64,000 nucleotides of DNA. Origin: Eremothecium cymbalariae DBVPG#7215. Taxonomy: Eukaryota > Ascomycota > Saccharomycetes > Saccharomycetales > Saccharomycetaceae. The position numbers were made by a program, and so were the translations under genes. This document shows positions 49,108-59,027 of the stretch, piece after piece. The notes beneath the pieces were generated by a model that made no database searches, was not told the origin of the DNA, and worked only from the letters and a program-made list of their open reading frames with translations. The DNA lies in NCBI RefSeq assembly GCF_000235365.1, contig NC_016450.1:1537922-1601921 (forward strand). Reading direction: 5' to 3'. Each line of letters starts with the position of its first letter. Position 1 is the stretch's first letter.

Positions 49108-50403
49108 TTACGAATAGTCGTTATGAGTTGCGTTCTCAGAAGAAGCTCCGCCCGCAGTTGCCTTCTTACTGTTTTTTTCAGCTTCTATAACCTTGAAACC
49201 ATTTTTCTTGTCTTCTAAGAGCTTCATCTTCAACTCATGGATTTTGTGCTTGCTGGTATGAGTTTCATATTTATCCACAGATTTAAATACCCGGCTGCAT
49301 CCAAGGTAAGGACAAACCCACTTTTTACCTGCAGTATTTAACAAAAGAGTTAATGCAGAACGCCCTGACTCAATAAATTTCATCACTTTAACTTCATTAG
49401 AAATGCTGGCCAGTTCAGACATCTGTCGCTTTCTCTTAGGCTTGCGAAGTGATAAATCGCCGTTATCATTTTTAATATGTTCAACATTTATACTATTAGG
49501 TGGTTCTATATCTGCCATTGGATGATCCTCTATCTGGGGTTCCAAAATTTCTGAAGGAATCTCATTTTTATGTGAATCCATGTAATGAGCCAATAAATCA
49601 GCCTTCTTGGCAAAACTGAGATCACTGCATACTGAACATTTCCAGTTTTTTAACACCAAAGATTCATCATGAATGGTCATATGCATCGATAACCCCACTT
49701 CACCAACACACTGCTTCCCACAAATAGCACATGGAAGTTTTGGATGATCATCCTTAATATGTTGCTGCAAGGTCGACCATGTTTTGAACGCTTTAGTACA
49801 CAACGGGAAGTTGCATTGGTATTTAGTTTCACAATTCGGATTATGGTGCTTCGATATGTGATTTTTCAAACGGTAAGGCCTTTGGAAAGTTTTGCTGCAA
49901 TGCCCACAGGTCAATGTCTTCTCATGTACTGATAGTACGTGGGACCTCAGTTGTGGATGTTTGTAAAAAGCCTGATTACAGCCTTCCCAGGTACAAACAA
50001 ACGATTTCGTATGCGTAATTTCATGCCGTGCCAACTGCTGCCTAGTCGTTACACCTTTCCCACATTTAGAACATGAAAATGGCTTTTTATCTGAATGGGA
50101 GAAGAAATGTCGCTCTAAATGAGATTTCTTAACAAATGCTCGGTCACATTCAGTGCATTTGTATGGTTTAATACCCTGATGAACAGATACTTGATGCTCT
50201 GTGAGCAAAGAAGGTCTATTAAATGACTTGTCACAGCCCTCGTAATCACAGAAGTAGTTCTTTCTTCTGCAAGATGAACTAGTTGAAAGCACGCTCGACA
50301 AAGAATACAAACTAGTAGCTGAACTTGACCTTGAAAGTGTAATATCTCGTATCTCCTTTAGAGGAATATCCGTGAACCCCCCTAAAAGCTCACTGGCATC
50401 CAT
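49108..50403 (-). CDS. PZF1: Transcription factor TFIIIA, nine zinc fingers
   Basis: The 431-residue protein binds the internal control region of 5S rRNA genes and recruits TFIIIC. Nine C2H2 zinc fingers can be read: eight in a row from about residue 50 to 285 (starting FCDYEGCDKSFNRPSLLTEH) and a ninth (WVCPYLGCSRVFKSVDKYETHTSKH) set apart by a linker of about 80 residues, the layout of S. cerevisiae TFIIIA (429 residues). Some fingers have odd spacing, for example the eighth, WKCSVCSDLSFAKKADLLAHYMDSH. The N-terminal 45 residues are Ser-rich. A PAC box lies 91 bp before the start, shared with RPO26. Confidence 0.96.
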   Translation of the reverse strand: MDASELLGGFTDIPLKEIRDITLSRSSSATSLYSLSSVLSTSSSCRRKNYFCDYEGCDKSFNRPSLLTEHQVSVHQGIKPYKCTECDRAFVKKSHLERHFFSHSDKKPFSCSKCGKGVTTRQQLARHEITHTKSFVCTWEGCNQAFYKHPQLRSHVLSVHEKTLTCGHCSKTFQRPYRLKNHISKHHNPNCETKYQCNFPLCTKAFKTWSTLQQHIKDDHPKLPCAICGKQCVGEVGLSMHMTIHDESLVLKNWKCSVCSDLSFAKKADLLAHYMDSHKNEIPSEILEPQIEDHPMADIEPPNSINVEHIKNDNGDLSLRKPKRKRQMSELASISNEVKVMKFIESGRSALTLLLNTAGKKWVCPYLGCSRVFKSVDKYETHTSKHKIHELKMKLLEDKKNGFKVIEAEKNSKKATAGGASSENATHNDYS

Positions 50404-50863
50404 ATAAGCAAAGTTAGCAGCTCTCCTAGTTTATTCTCAAGTTTTTTTATTTAAAACAGACTGAATATTATCATATATTATGCATAATTAAAGGCGATGA
50501 GATGGATGACTTTTCAAAATGTCATTATCACGGAAAATGTTATATAATGCAATAAACCAAAACCTCGTCAGCACAAACACTGCATAGCATCACGAAGCAC
50601 AATAGCAAGATGGGTAAGAAAATAAGACCACAGAAGAATAGTTTCACCGGAGCCTCAAGCTGCAAGGGTTACCTCCTTTGAAGACTATCGACAGATCTTC
50701 ACAGCCTTTTCTCATCGGATTCTTAGTTTTCGTGTTTAATGATGTGCAAAATTTTTAAGTTTTCTCTTGGAAGACTGGCAAATGCTTAAAACGTTGTAAA
50801 AAGCACTGATTTGTAGGGCATCACAGCAACTGAGTACTTGCGATAACACCAATAGAAGCAGTT
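50404..50863. promoter_or_regulatory. Divergent promoter region PZF1 / RPO26
   Basis: This 460-base stretch has a PAC box near PZF1 and an A4T5 word (about 50744-50752) of RRPE type nearer RPO26. An open reading frame or RNA is not seen. Confidence 0.55.
50494..50503 (+). promoter_or_regulatory. PAC box (GCGATGAGAT) between PZF1 and RPO26
   Basis: A perfect 10-base PAC element (polymerase A and C box, bound by Dot6/Tod6) 91 bp before PZF1 and 360 bp before RPO26. Both are RNA polymerase machinery genes. Confidence 0.65.
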
Positions 50864-51403
50864 ATGTCGGACTACGAAGAAGCGTATGTTTGAGAATTAT
50901 GTTTAATTGAGTTTCTCATTTTTTCTGTTTACTAACGATGCTTCTTTTCTTTGTATAGCTTCAATAATGGACCTGAACACTATGAAGAGTTTGAACAAGA
51001 ACACTTTTCGGACAACGAATTCGAACAAGATGCTGTATTTCAGGATGGTGAGACTAAGGATGCTAATGGGAATACAGTTGTAGCTGGTGGGATTGGTCCA
51101 GAAGAGTTTCAACAGCAGGACCAGCATAGAAGAAGGACATTAAAAGAAAAAGCTATTCCTAAAGAGGAAAGAACTACCACGCCATATATGACAAAGTATG
51201 AACGAGCTAGGATCTTGGGTACCAGGGCGTTACAAATATCCATGAATGCTCCTGTGTTTGTCGATCTGGAAGGTGAAACTGATCCTATGAGAATTGCTAT
51301 GAAGGAGCTGGCTGAAAAGAAAATTCCATTGGTTGTTAGAAGATATCTACCAGATGGTTCATTCGAAGATTGGTCTGTGGAGGAACTGATTTTGGACATG
51401 TAG
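50864..51403 (+). CDS. RPO26: RNA polymerase subunit ABC23 (Rpb6), one intron
   Basis: Exons 50864-50883 and 50959-51403 encode 154 residues. Rpo26 is shared by RNA polymerases I, II and III and helps hold the clamp base and largest subunit. The N-terminal 70 residues are acidic ([20 protein letters not shown]); the conserved omega-like core is [28 protein letters not shown] to the end [16 protein letters not shown]. Exon 1 carries only MSDYEEA's first six codons and two bases. The intron has donor GTATGT, branch point TACTAAC (50930-50936) and acceptor ATAG; S. cerevisiae RPO26 also has an intron. S. cerevisiae length is 155. Confidence 0.97.
50884..50958 (+). other. Intron of RPO26
   Basis: A 75-base intron with donor GTATGT, branch point TACTAAC and acceptor TATAG. 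It splits the Ala codon after MSDYEE. Confidence 0.95.
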
Positions 51404-51584
51404 AGGAAACATAATGGCTATGATTCACCAACCCCTAGTATAATCATATTTTCATCATTTATTAAAGGATATAAACTCTTGTATAATAATTTAGCTGTTA
51501 ACAAACTATAACAAGATAAAAGGAGAACCAAACCCGTCCAATAATTGTTATAAAGAAGTGAACTGATTCCAATAGTCTGTTTGC

Positions 51585-52061
51585 TTATTCTCCTACAGCT
51601 TCCAAGAAACGCCTGCCCTTAAATATTCTCTGCCCCGTGATCGATTGAGATATGAAGTTGCCTAACAACTTTTCGAATAAATTTTCGCCAATGAATCCAG
51701 TCATTTCTAAATACTCCTTTAATTCGTCTGCATCGCAACTCAACTCCAGATCACCTTCTTTACTAAATATTTGAAGTGCGTCCTTTATGTAACTTTGATC
51801 AGGCATGGATCCAAGGCTGCTACTCATTACTGATAAAAAAGCCGGGAAGGTCAGCTCTCCATTATCTTGCTGCGATAACATATTGGTTATCTCGTCTTGT
51901 GTCAATTTCTTCCCCAACGCTTGCCATATTTTATCTAAATCAATGTTCGAGATCGTTCCATCCCCATTGTCGTCTATTAGTTGGAAAGCATCCTTCAAAC
52001 TCTTAATTTGATCTTGAGTATAGTGGGCAAATGTGACAGACTTGCTGTTGCTCAGACTCAT
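51585..52061 (-). CDS. MLC2: Regulatory light chain of type II myosin
   Basis: The 158-residue EF-hand protein corresponds to Mlc2 (YPR188C), which binds the second IQ motif of Myo1 and acts in ring disassembly at cytokinesis. The first EF-hand has a full calcium-type loop, DDNGDGTISNIDL (about 30-42), with acids at the key places. The later hands are degenerate (SKEGDLELSCDADELKEYL lacks a regular loop). A Ser-rich N-terminus MSLSNSKSVTF precedes it. The length agrees with S. cerevisiae (163). It shares a 197-bp divergent promoter with SKI3. Confidence 0.93.
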   Translation of the reverse strand: MSLSNSKSVTFAHYTQDQIKSLKDAFQLIDDNGDGTISNIDLDKIWQALGKKLTQDEITNMLSQQDNGELTFPAFLSVMSSSLGSMPDQSYIKDALQIFSKEGDLELSCDADELKEYLEMTGFIGENLFEKLLGNFISQSITGQRIFKGRRFLEAVGE

Positions 52062-52258
52062 GATAGTATTCTTGTTCGTTCCGCCTGTTATGTTATAAAT
52101 AATGTATGGTTGTTGGTCGGTGTTTGTGTTTCATCTACTTCACAAGCTTCAAACTCAGATCGAAAAACATTTTCAGGGTTTGACAATCGTATTTCGACAA
52201 TGATATTCATGCTAAGGCAGGAATCTTCAAAGACTGTGAAAAGTAGCGGCTGACAACG

Positions 52259-55200
52259 ATGGCTGTAACCGTGAAGCAGTATCTAAAGGATGCTAAGAGG
52301 GCGCTAGTATCAGAGGATTGTATGGCAGCGATTGAAGCTTGCAACAGTGTGCTGAACTTGGAAAACGATAATTATTTTGCACACGTATTGTTAGGAAAGG
52401 CATATTCAATGCAAAACTCATTAAAGTTTTCCAAACATCATTACGAACAGGCCATAAATAAAGATCCAGGTAGCCTTTTGGCATGGAAGGGGATGTTTGC
52501 TCTATTCAAAGGGGCTGTTAATATCCAGGAATTCTCTACTTACGATGAATACTTTGAATTCTGTGCTCAGTATGCGGGAATGCTTCTTGCACATCAAGAA
52601 TCGCAAGTCGAACTGGTTAATAGTATAAAGGCATTTGTAAAGGCTCATAAGGATTGTCGATTATCTTACTTGCAGAATTTAAGGCCTGGAATGCCTTTAG
52701 CTGATGAACTAGGTCGTCATTTGATGAACTCGAAAGACGCGTTAAAAGAATTATTAAATGCTATTGCCGAGAATGAAAATAAGGAGGTTTCTAAACTTGT
52801 AAGCCGAGAGAGATTGAAGAGTAATACTTCAGACCCTGCTTATATTTCTAAAATCAACTCAATTGCCTGGCAGATATATAGTAAGTCAGAATTGAATTCC
52901 CTTTATGAGCAATTAATAAATGTCACAGACGATGATGCTGCAAGAAGAAAGTTAGAAGACCAATGGCTGATATACAGAATTAAAATACTCAAATCAATGC
53001 CTAAAGATCTCAAACCTTTATTTTACGAAGATGTTAAAAAGATGGTTGATGACATGGTTGTTGTAGAACATGACTCTATCCTAGCCTGGAAATTACACTT
53101 TGAATGGCAAGATTCTGAATCCCTCAATGACTTAGATATGGATTTGATTGCGAAGTTTTTGAAGAAATTTCCATCTGAACCTCTGGCCCTCATCCTCAGT
53201 GCTTGGGTCTATTCCAATTTTTCAGAATACGATTCAGATAAGTTTTATTTGTTAACTTCGGACGGCAAGGTAGAACAAACGCAAGCTAATCAGTTGACGG
53301 ATTTGGATGAGTCCGAAAACTTGATGTTAGAACAGTTTGGTGATGCAATCTTCAATCAGACAAGACCAAAAATCTCGGAAGCAGAAATAGTAGAGTCATT
53401 AACTACCAATATAAAGAATACCCAGCAATCTGTACTTTCACACCGTATTTTTTGTCACTATTTTATTGTTCTTCAAGAATATGCTTTCGTAGTTCCCTAT
53501 ATTAAATCGGGAATTACTTTAGTGTCTCATAATCTTCGGGATTTAGGGACTGTTTTGCCAAATTGTAAAAGAGATTTTATATTATGTTATGCAACTGCAT
53601 ATACCTATTTTGATGCTCCAAAGCATCATTCAACTGCATTATCTTTATTCGATAAGTTACTCGAGGATGATCCTGGAAATTCTAAAGCTAAACTTGGGAA
53701 AGGTCTAATTTATATTGAACGAAGCCAGTGGCAAGGTGCTCACGACCTATTAAGTGATGTTGTATATAAATATCCAAATAACTACGAGGCCTTATCGGAG
53801 TTAGGTTGGAGTCAGCTACACTTGGGAAATCCAGATAATGCTATAGAAACATTTAACTCTGTTTTAGAAACCTTTAAGGCAGATGATGTGCATGGGTTCG
53901 AATTATTAAGTTTAACACATTGGAGGGCTGCAAAAGCTCTTCTTTATAAGCATGAAAACGAATATACTAGTGATGAAATACAAGTTAAATTGGCTTACAA
54001 ACATTTGGTGCAATCCATTCACATTACTGAAGCATTTTCACCAGGGTATTCCTTACTGGGTTATATTTACGATAAATACTTCATGGATCCAGGAAGAGCT
54101 TTTAAATGTTACTTTAAGGCATTCGAACTTAATACAAGCGACCTAAATGCTGCCAAATACATGGTTGAAAGACATTGTGACATGCTAAGCTGGCAATCTG
54201 CTGCTGACATCTGTAAGCGTATTGTTGAAATGGGTGATGTCAAGCCTTCTAAACTTTGTAGTTGGCCGTATCGTGTCCTCGGTATATTCTATTTGGAGAA
54301 GCAACAAGAAGCAGAAGCAATTCAATGGTTCCAATCAGCTGTTCGTTTAGATTCACTGGATACTGAAGCTTGGATTGGGCTAGGACAGGCTTATTCTGTA
54401 TGCGGAAGAATAGCGGCCTCTGTGAACGTCTACGAAAAAGCATTGGAACTAAATCCAAAACATAAATTTGCTCGTTATTTGTTAGCGGCGTCCTTATGTC
54501 AGATGGGTGAATTTGAGAAAGGTATTGAGCTGCTATCTGTCCTTAACGAAGAGTATCCTTTGGAAGAGATTTTCCTCGTACAGTTATCGGGGTTCCTGGT
54601 TGATTACTCAACAGATCTCCATAATCAAGGGTACTTAATCAAGTCTATCGGTACCGCTTTAAAGGCTGTAAGGTTAATAGAGGTTGTTGTCACTAAACTT
54701 AACAAAAAAGTGTCCAGTGTATTTGTTACCCTATCAAAGGTTTTAAGCCTATTCATGTTAACTCAATCACAATTTGAAAAATTTCCTTTGGAAAGTTTAC
54801 TAAATATATTAGAGGCTTGTGAGTTGAAGAATACATCTAAGATTGACGCTATTGATGAAACATCTTTGGACGGTTTACTACATCAAGATCCTATCAGAAA
54901 TGTTGGTATTGTAGCTCGCTTCTTAATTTTGGTTGGAAAGTATGCTATTGGAACCTCAGACTATGAAAACCTCCCTAGGACTGTCCGTTCTTCTCTCTGG
55001 TACAATTTGGGAATAGCAGAATTGTCCACATATATTTTGCTAAAGCAACAGAAATTCCGTACTGCAGCTGTTCAATGCTTTAAAGAGTCAATTATGTACC
55101 AATCGAATGCAGTATATTCTTGGATCGGTTTAGGTATTGCAACTATGAACTTAAACTATCGGGTTTGTCAGCATTGTTTTATTAAAGCCATTGCATTGGC

Positions 55201-56455
55201 TCCTAAAGAGGTCAGTGTATGGTATGCTTTCGCACTATTGGCTTTGAAGAATAATGATGTTTTTGTTTCAAAAAAGGTTGCTCATTATTTACATAGTTTT
55301 GCACCTCAAAATCATTTAACTTGGTTTATTCTGGGCTTAATTTCTGAAAAAGATGGTAATATGGTAGACAGTTCGCGGTTTTTTGCAAACTCCTTTGTTA
55401 TTTCTAATGGAGGATCCAAGACGATTCAGTTGTTCTACGCAATATCTTGTTTGCGCAAGCGTATTGGTAACAACGATGATGAGAGAGATATAGATGCAAA
55501 ATTTGAATTGTCTGCAGTTGCCTATGCATTGGATCAATATTTGAAGAAATCATCTGATGATAGTTTAGGTTTGCAGTGTGCTATTTTAACGTCTGAACGA
55601 TTGCACAATTTTGGTGCGGTTTCTGTATTGTCTAACCGTTTATCGGACATGTTAGAGAAAAGGTATGAAGAGACTAAAGATGAGGCCGAATTGTTCAATT
55701 TCGCCCTTCTCAAATCACAGCTTGCCCGTAGTCAACTAGCTGTCTCTAATTATGATAGTGCGATTGAATGTGCCAATCTTGCACTAGGGCTATTAGAAGA
55801 TAAAGATAGCCCATCGGCCATAAAGGCAATACTTTCTAATCACGTTGTTCTAGGTATAAGTCATTGTTTCAAAGGAGCCTTTGATGATGCCTTAGGACAT
55901 TTTCAAGAGTTATTGTCTGCATTTGGAGACTCCCATGAATTAGTGCTCTTGGTTTCCAGGATGTTATACGGATTTGGGCAGCCAGAAATTATTGACATTG
56001 CATTACGGGAATTACACGAATACACTGCTACACATGGATCTAATATATTAATAATATTAACGATCGCAGCTCTAACTCTTTTTGAGAATAAAATGCCCGA
56101 GCTTTCATCTATCCTAACCAAATTAGAGTCACTGCCCTTAAATTCTCTAATTTATGATAGATATAAAGATATACCTTTGTTAATCGAAGAGATCAACAAG
56201 AAGCTAGGGAATAACAGAACTGCAAATTTAATCCGGCAGAGATCGGTCTATTTTACACCAAATAACTTGGAAGTTTGGAAAGGACTAAATAACAAGATCA
56301 ATTATAGGATAGCCGCCTTGGGTCAAAATTCAGTAACCGCTGAATATATGAGTTCCGCCTGTGTGAACCTTGGAAACCTTTCAAAGATCCAATTTGGGTT
56401 GTTTTTATGTCCGTGGAATAAAGTGGGAGTTATATCTTTAAGTTCATGCTTCTGA
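52259..56455 (+). CDS. SKI3: Superkiller protein Ski3, TPR scaffold of the Ski complex
   Basis: The 1398-residue protein is the scaffold of the Ski2-Ski3-Ski8 complex, which threads mRNA into the cytoplasmic exosome for 3'-5' decay and non-stop decay. It is built from tetratricopeptide repeats almost throughout. Clear ones are ACNSVLNLENDNYFAHVLLGKAY near the N-terminus, LSDVVYKYPNNYEALSELGWSQLHLGNPDNAIETF near residue 505, and AIQWFQSAVRLDSLDTEAWIGLGQAYSVCGRIAASVNVYEKALELNPKHKFARYLLA near 690-745. The C-terminus ends LGLFLCPWN-like, FLCPWNKVGVISLSSCF. S. cerevisiae Ski3 has 1432 residues. Its stop lies 53 bases before that of RPC82. Confidence 0.96.
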   Translation: MAVTVKQYLKDAKRALVSEDCMAAIEACNSVLNLENDNYFAHVLLGKAYSMQNSLKFSKHHYEQAINKDPGSLLAWKGMFALFKGAVNIQEFSTYDEYFEFCAQYAGMLLAHQESQVELVNSIKAFVKAHKDCRLSYLQNLRPGMPLADELGRHLMNSKDALKELLNAIAENENKEVSKLVSRERLKSNTSDPAYISKINSIAWQIYSKSELNSLYEQLINVTDDDAARRKLEDQWLIYRIKILKSMPKDLKPLFYEDVKKMVDDMVVVEHDSILAWKLHFEWQDSESLNDLDMDLIAKFLKKFPSEPLALILSAWVYSNFSEYDSDKFYLLTSDGKVEQTQANQLTDLDESENLMLEQFGDAIFNQTRPKISEAEIVESLTTNIKNTQQSVLSHRIFCHYFIVLQEYAFVVPYIKSGITLVSHNLRDLGTVLPNCKRDFILCYATAYTYFDAPKHHSTALSLFDKLLEDDPGNSKAKLGKGLIYIERSQWQGAHDLLSDVVYKYPNNYEALSELGWSQLHLGNPDNAIETFNSVLETFKADDVHGFELLSLTHWRAAKALLYKHENEYTSDEIQVKLAYKHLVQSIHITEAFSPGYSLLGYIYDKYFMDPGRAFKCYFKAFELNTSDLNAAKYMVERHCDMLSWQSAADICKRIVEMGDVKPSKLCSWPYRVLGIFYLEKQQEAEAIQWFQSAVRLDSLDTEAWIGLGQAYSVCGRIAASVNVYEKALELNPKHKFARYLLAASLCQMGEFEKGIELLSVLNEEYPLEEIFLVQLSGFLVDYSTDLHNQGYLIKSIGTALKAVRLIEVVVTKLNKKVSSVFVTLSKVLSLFMLTQSQFEKFPLESLLNILEACELKNTSKIDAIDETSLDGLLHQDPIRNVGIVARFLILVGKYAIGTSDYENLPRTVRSSLWYNLGIAELSTYILLKQQKFRTAAVQCFKESIMYQSNAVYSWIGLGIATMNLNYRVCQHCFIKAIALAPKEVSVWYAFALLALKNNDVFVSKKVAHYLHSFAPQNHLTWFILGLISEKDGNMVDSSRFFANSFVISNGGSKTIQLFYAISCLRKRIGNNDDERDIDAKFELSAVAYALDQYLKKSSDDSLGLQCAILTSERLHNFGAVSVLSNRLSDMLEKRYEETKDEAELFNFALLKSQLARSQLAVSNYDSAIECANLALGLLEDKDSPSAIKAILSNHVVLGISHCFKGAFDDALGHFQELLSAFGDSHELVLLVSRMLYGFGQPEIIDIALRELHEYTATHGSNILIILTIAALTLFENKMPELSSILTKLESLPLNSLIYDRYKDIPLLIEEINKKLGNNRTANLIRQRSVYFTPNNLEVWKGLNNKINYRIAALGQNSVTAEYMSSACVNLGNLSKIQFGLFLCPWNKVGVISLSSCF

Positions 56456-56508
56456 TCAGTATTTGTGTGATTATCCTTTCTATAATGTATATATAATGCA
56501 ATCAGCTT

Positions 56509-58443
56509 CTAAAACAATTTAAATACTTCCCATAATGTCAGTAATCTAGTCCTCCGTGCATGACCATTTAGTTCTCGCTCATTGACCATTTTCAGTTGGT
56601 TCAGTTCACTGGGGAGCAACAACTCAACTTCTCTACCTTTAACATCATCCCTTTGTGCCTTGGTCAATAAAGTTGTATTACATTCCTTCAGCATCTCCGT
56701 TTTATGAATGGAATTAGCGATATTCCATGCCAAATTTTGCTTCATGAAATCATAAGCATGCTGCTCGTTACTCTTAAATAAAAACACCGCTCTAGAAGCA
56801 GCTCTATCGGTAGTTCGTGGGACTTCTTGGATTTCAATAGCATTGTATTTAACCAATGTGGCTATTACTGATCTAATATCCTTTTCTTTCATGAGTGCTG
56901 CATTGTTAATAACCTTTTCAGATACTAAGCTGTTGTCACGAATACAGCGTAGTATTCTATGTGCGGATGGCCCGAGAGTCGATGCAATAATAGTGTCATA
57001 TACAGCATTTTTCAACATTGGAATGATTTTCGTATATGGAACGAAATATAAACCCGGCTTAGACTCAATCAGGAACGGAATAGAACAATTAGATAGTAGC
57101 TTTAAATGGCCTGTGATTAATGAAAGGGACTTGGGATCGGAATGAGAATCCTCTATATCCATATCCATATCGCTATCATTGGCATCAGCCAATGCATCTT
57201 CATCGTCTTGTTCCTCCTCCAGAACTGTTGGAAGAGGGCTCGGAGGAACAAAACCGTTTTCCGTCTTGATTCTCTTTTGGCTCTGAGCTTGTTTATTTGC
57301 ACGCTTTTTGGACTTCTGTCTAGATATAAGTGTACCTCTCAGGTCGACATCAGTAGGCAAGTGTTTCGCAATATCAATAGCGCTGAATGTAACACCGGGC
57401 AGCCTATCCTCGTCTAAAACCATGTCTTCAAAAATAGATTCTTTCTCATCAAGCTCCTGCAACAATCCAGTCTTACATAGTGGATCTATTAGTGGCGGTG
57501 CACTCTGCTCCGTAAGCTTCAATGCAGTTCGATAGACCAATGATGGATACTTTCCGAGCCTGGATTTTGAAAGATGAAGAAGTTGTCTAGACCTCCTATA
57601 TTTCATGTACCTACCCAAGTTAAAGGTCAATGGAACGCTATCCTTAATCTGTCTCATCGATGTCCGCATATCAGTCGTGATGACTCCGGTAAGGTCAACG
57701 GTCTTCACCAGCCTATTGAACTCCTGTTTAGCCTTGACTTTAGCGTCAGCCCGCTTCTTAGCATCAGATAAAATCGAGGTTTTTGGAATTGCGTTATACT
57801 CCTTCTTGTATAGAAGAGACCACAAATCCACAATTGGTGTGTAATGCACTGAAGAAAGGGGAACCAAAAACCCAGATTCAACCAACTTTAGAAACAACCC
57901 CTGTACTTCGCTAGCCGACGTGCTACCAAACACTATTGATTGCTTGTAGTCCTTCGTAGTTAGTGAACCGAGGGCCAAAACATTCTGCACAATCTGTGCA
58001 GTAATGTCCCGGTCATGCTCTCCTGCAAAATAAGAACTCACAGTCTCTACAATGTCACCAGCATACAACATCAGCTGAAACCCCTCTTCACAGAAATAAT
58101 AGTATGTTGTCTTCCGCCCGGAAATTGCTGTCTCCTCCACATATTGCACACACCGCAGCTGGATCAGACTAACAAGAATCGTCTTGATGCTCTTCGTGGA
58201 CAATTTGGGAATTGCATGCGAAAGCTCTTGCGCTGACATCCGCCCCTTGTTTAAAAGCATCCCTGTGAGCGTAGCAGCTCGCTCTCCAAGATGTGATCTT
58301 GCAACCTCCGTATACAGAAAATTCTCTGGATTTAGCGTCCTCGTCTCAAAGGTCGACGACACTTGTACGTCACTGCTACCTATGGGCCCCGAAGAAGTTG
58401 CCACTTCCCCTCCACCTGCTTCACTAACTGGTAACCCACTCAT
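56509..58443 (-). CDS. RPC82: RNA polymerase III subunit C82
   Basis: The 644-residue protein is part of the C82-C34-C31 heterotrimer that helps polymerase III open promoters. It has four winged-helix modules: the first is near residues 45-110 (YTEVARSHLGERAATLTGMLLNKGRMSAQELSHAIPKLS), the others are spread up to about 600, with ILRCIRDNSLVSEKVINNAALMKEKDIRSVIATLVKYNAIEIQEVPRT a clear late one. The middle holds a basic and acidic low-complexity insert (about 375-430). The C-terminal 60 residues form the helical zipper. S. cerevisiae C82 has 654 residues. A reverse PAC box lies about 107 bp upstream, which fits polymerase III regulation. Confidence 0.96.
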   Translation of the reverse strand: MSGLPVSEAGGGEVATSSGPIGSSDVQVSSTFETRTLNPENFLYTEVARSHLGERAATLTGMLLNKGRMSAQELSHAIPKLSTKSIKTILVSLIQLRCVQYVEETAISGRKTTYYYFCEEGFQLMLYAGDIVETVSSYFAGEHDRDITAQIVQNVLALGSLTTKDYKQSIVFGSTSASEVQGLFLKLVESGFLVPLSSVHYTPIVDLWSLLYKKEYNAIPKTSILSDAKKRADAKVKAKQEFNRLVKTVDLTGVITTDMRTSMRQIKDSVPLTFNLGRYMKYRRSRQLLHLSKSRLGKYPSLVYRTALKLTEQSAPPLIDPLCKTGLLQELDEKESIFEDMVLDEDRLPGVTFSAIDIAKHLPTDVDLRGTLISRQKSKKRANKQAQSQKRIKTENGFVPPSPLPTVLEEEQDDEDALADANDSDMDMDIEDSHSDPKSLSLITGHLKLLSNCSIPFLIESKPGLYFVPYTKIIPMLKNAVYDTIIASTLGPSAHRILRCIRDNSLVSEKVINNAALMKEKDIRSVIATLVKYNAIEIQEVPRTTDRAASRAVFLFKSNEQHAYDFMKQNLAWNIANSIHKTEMLKECNTTLLTKAQRDDVKGREVELLLPSELNQLKMVNERELNGHARRTRLLTLWEVFKLF

Positions 58444-58549
58444 ATTCTAAATCCCACCTAACGTCCTAAGAAAGCACCCAATCGTCTCCGGCGGAGTACT
58501 TTTGCAACACTCAATTCCAGAATTTGACTATTGAGTATATATCTCACTA

Positions 58550-58557
58550 CTCATCGC
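58550..58557 (-). promoter_or_regulatory. PAC box before RPC82
   Basis: CTCATCGC reads GCGATGAG on the RPC82 strand, about 107 bp before its ATG. It is the core of the polymerase A and C box. Confidence 0.6.
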
Positions 58558-58688
58558 CATATACTTAGTATGAGAAATATGAAAAAAAAAAAAAAACCCA
58601 AGTTCCATTGAAAAAACTCAAATTTCACACCACTCATCTTGTACGTACATTCTTAACATAGATTATGTAATGCTATACCGTTTGACGA

Positions 58689-58696
58689 ACCAATGA
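58689..58696 (-). promoter_or_regulatory. HAP2/3/4/5-type CCAAT site before QCR2
   Basis: ACCAATGA reads TCATTGGT on the other strand and fits the TNRYTGGT consensus of the HAP complex that controls respiratory genes. It lies about 335 bp before QCR2, a bc1 complex gene. Confidence 0.45.
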
Positions 58697-58768
58697 AATC
58701 GCTTTAAAATTCCCTGTGCCCTCTGCCCAAAAATCAGACTTTTTTCCTTGCGCTGCGCCCTGCTCTCC

Positions 58769-58817
58769 GCCGCCTCGAGGGCCCCCAGCTCAGCGAGCTG
58801 GGGGCCCTCGAGGCGGC
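58769..58817. repeat. GC-rich hairpin with 23-bp perfect arms and 3-base loop
   Basis: The arm at 58769-58791 contains CTCGAGGGCCCCCAGCTC and is exactly mirrored at 58795-58817, with AGC as loop. The element and its flanks are far richer in G and C than the surrounding sequence. It is not a tRNA or a known snoRNA. It resembles the palindromic GC clusters of yeast mitochondrial DNA in style, but origin is not shown. Confidence 0.95.
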
Positions 58818-59027
58818 AGGCCTGGCGGAAAGCCTAGGCGGGGCCAGTAAGAACATTTTTGGTAATTTTTCGAGATAAAATCATTCAAGCCAGCAACCAG
58901 TAGGAAGAGAAGAACTGGTGACAAAAGTTCGTGGCAATTTGTATAAGGTGCTGTATAAAAGTATTCGATTGAATAACGCAAGCTAGGTTGAACTGTGTAC
59001 TAATAGGATTTGAAAATCTGGGTTATT

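Larger units (their letters stand above)
58444..59027. promoter_or_regulatory. Divergent promoter region RPC82 / QCR2
   Basis: This stretch of 584 bases has a PAC box on the RPC82 side, a 14-A run near 58580, an ACCAATGA word (HAP type) at 58689-58696 and a very GC-rich hairpin at 58769-58817 on the QCR2 side. No gene is seen. Confidence 0.6.

Noticed and set aside
49744..49932. 62-codon open frame on the plus strand opposite PZF1
   Set aside because: Antisense shadow of the zinc-finger region.
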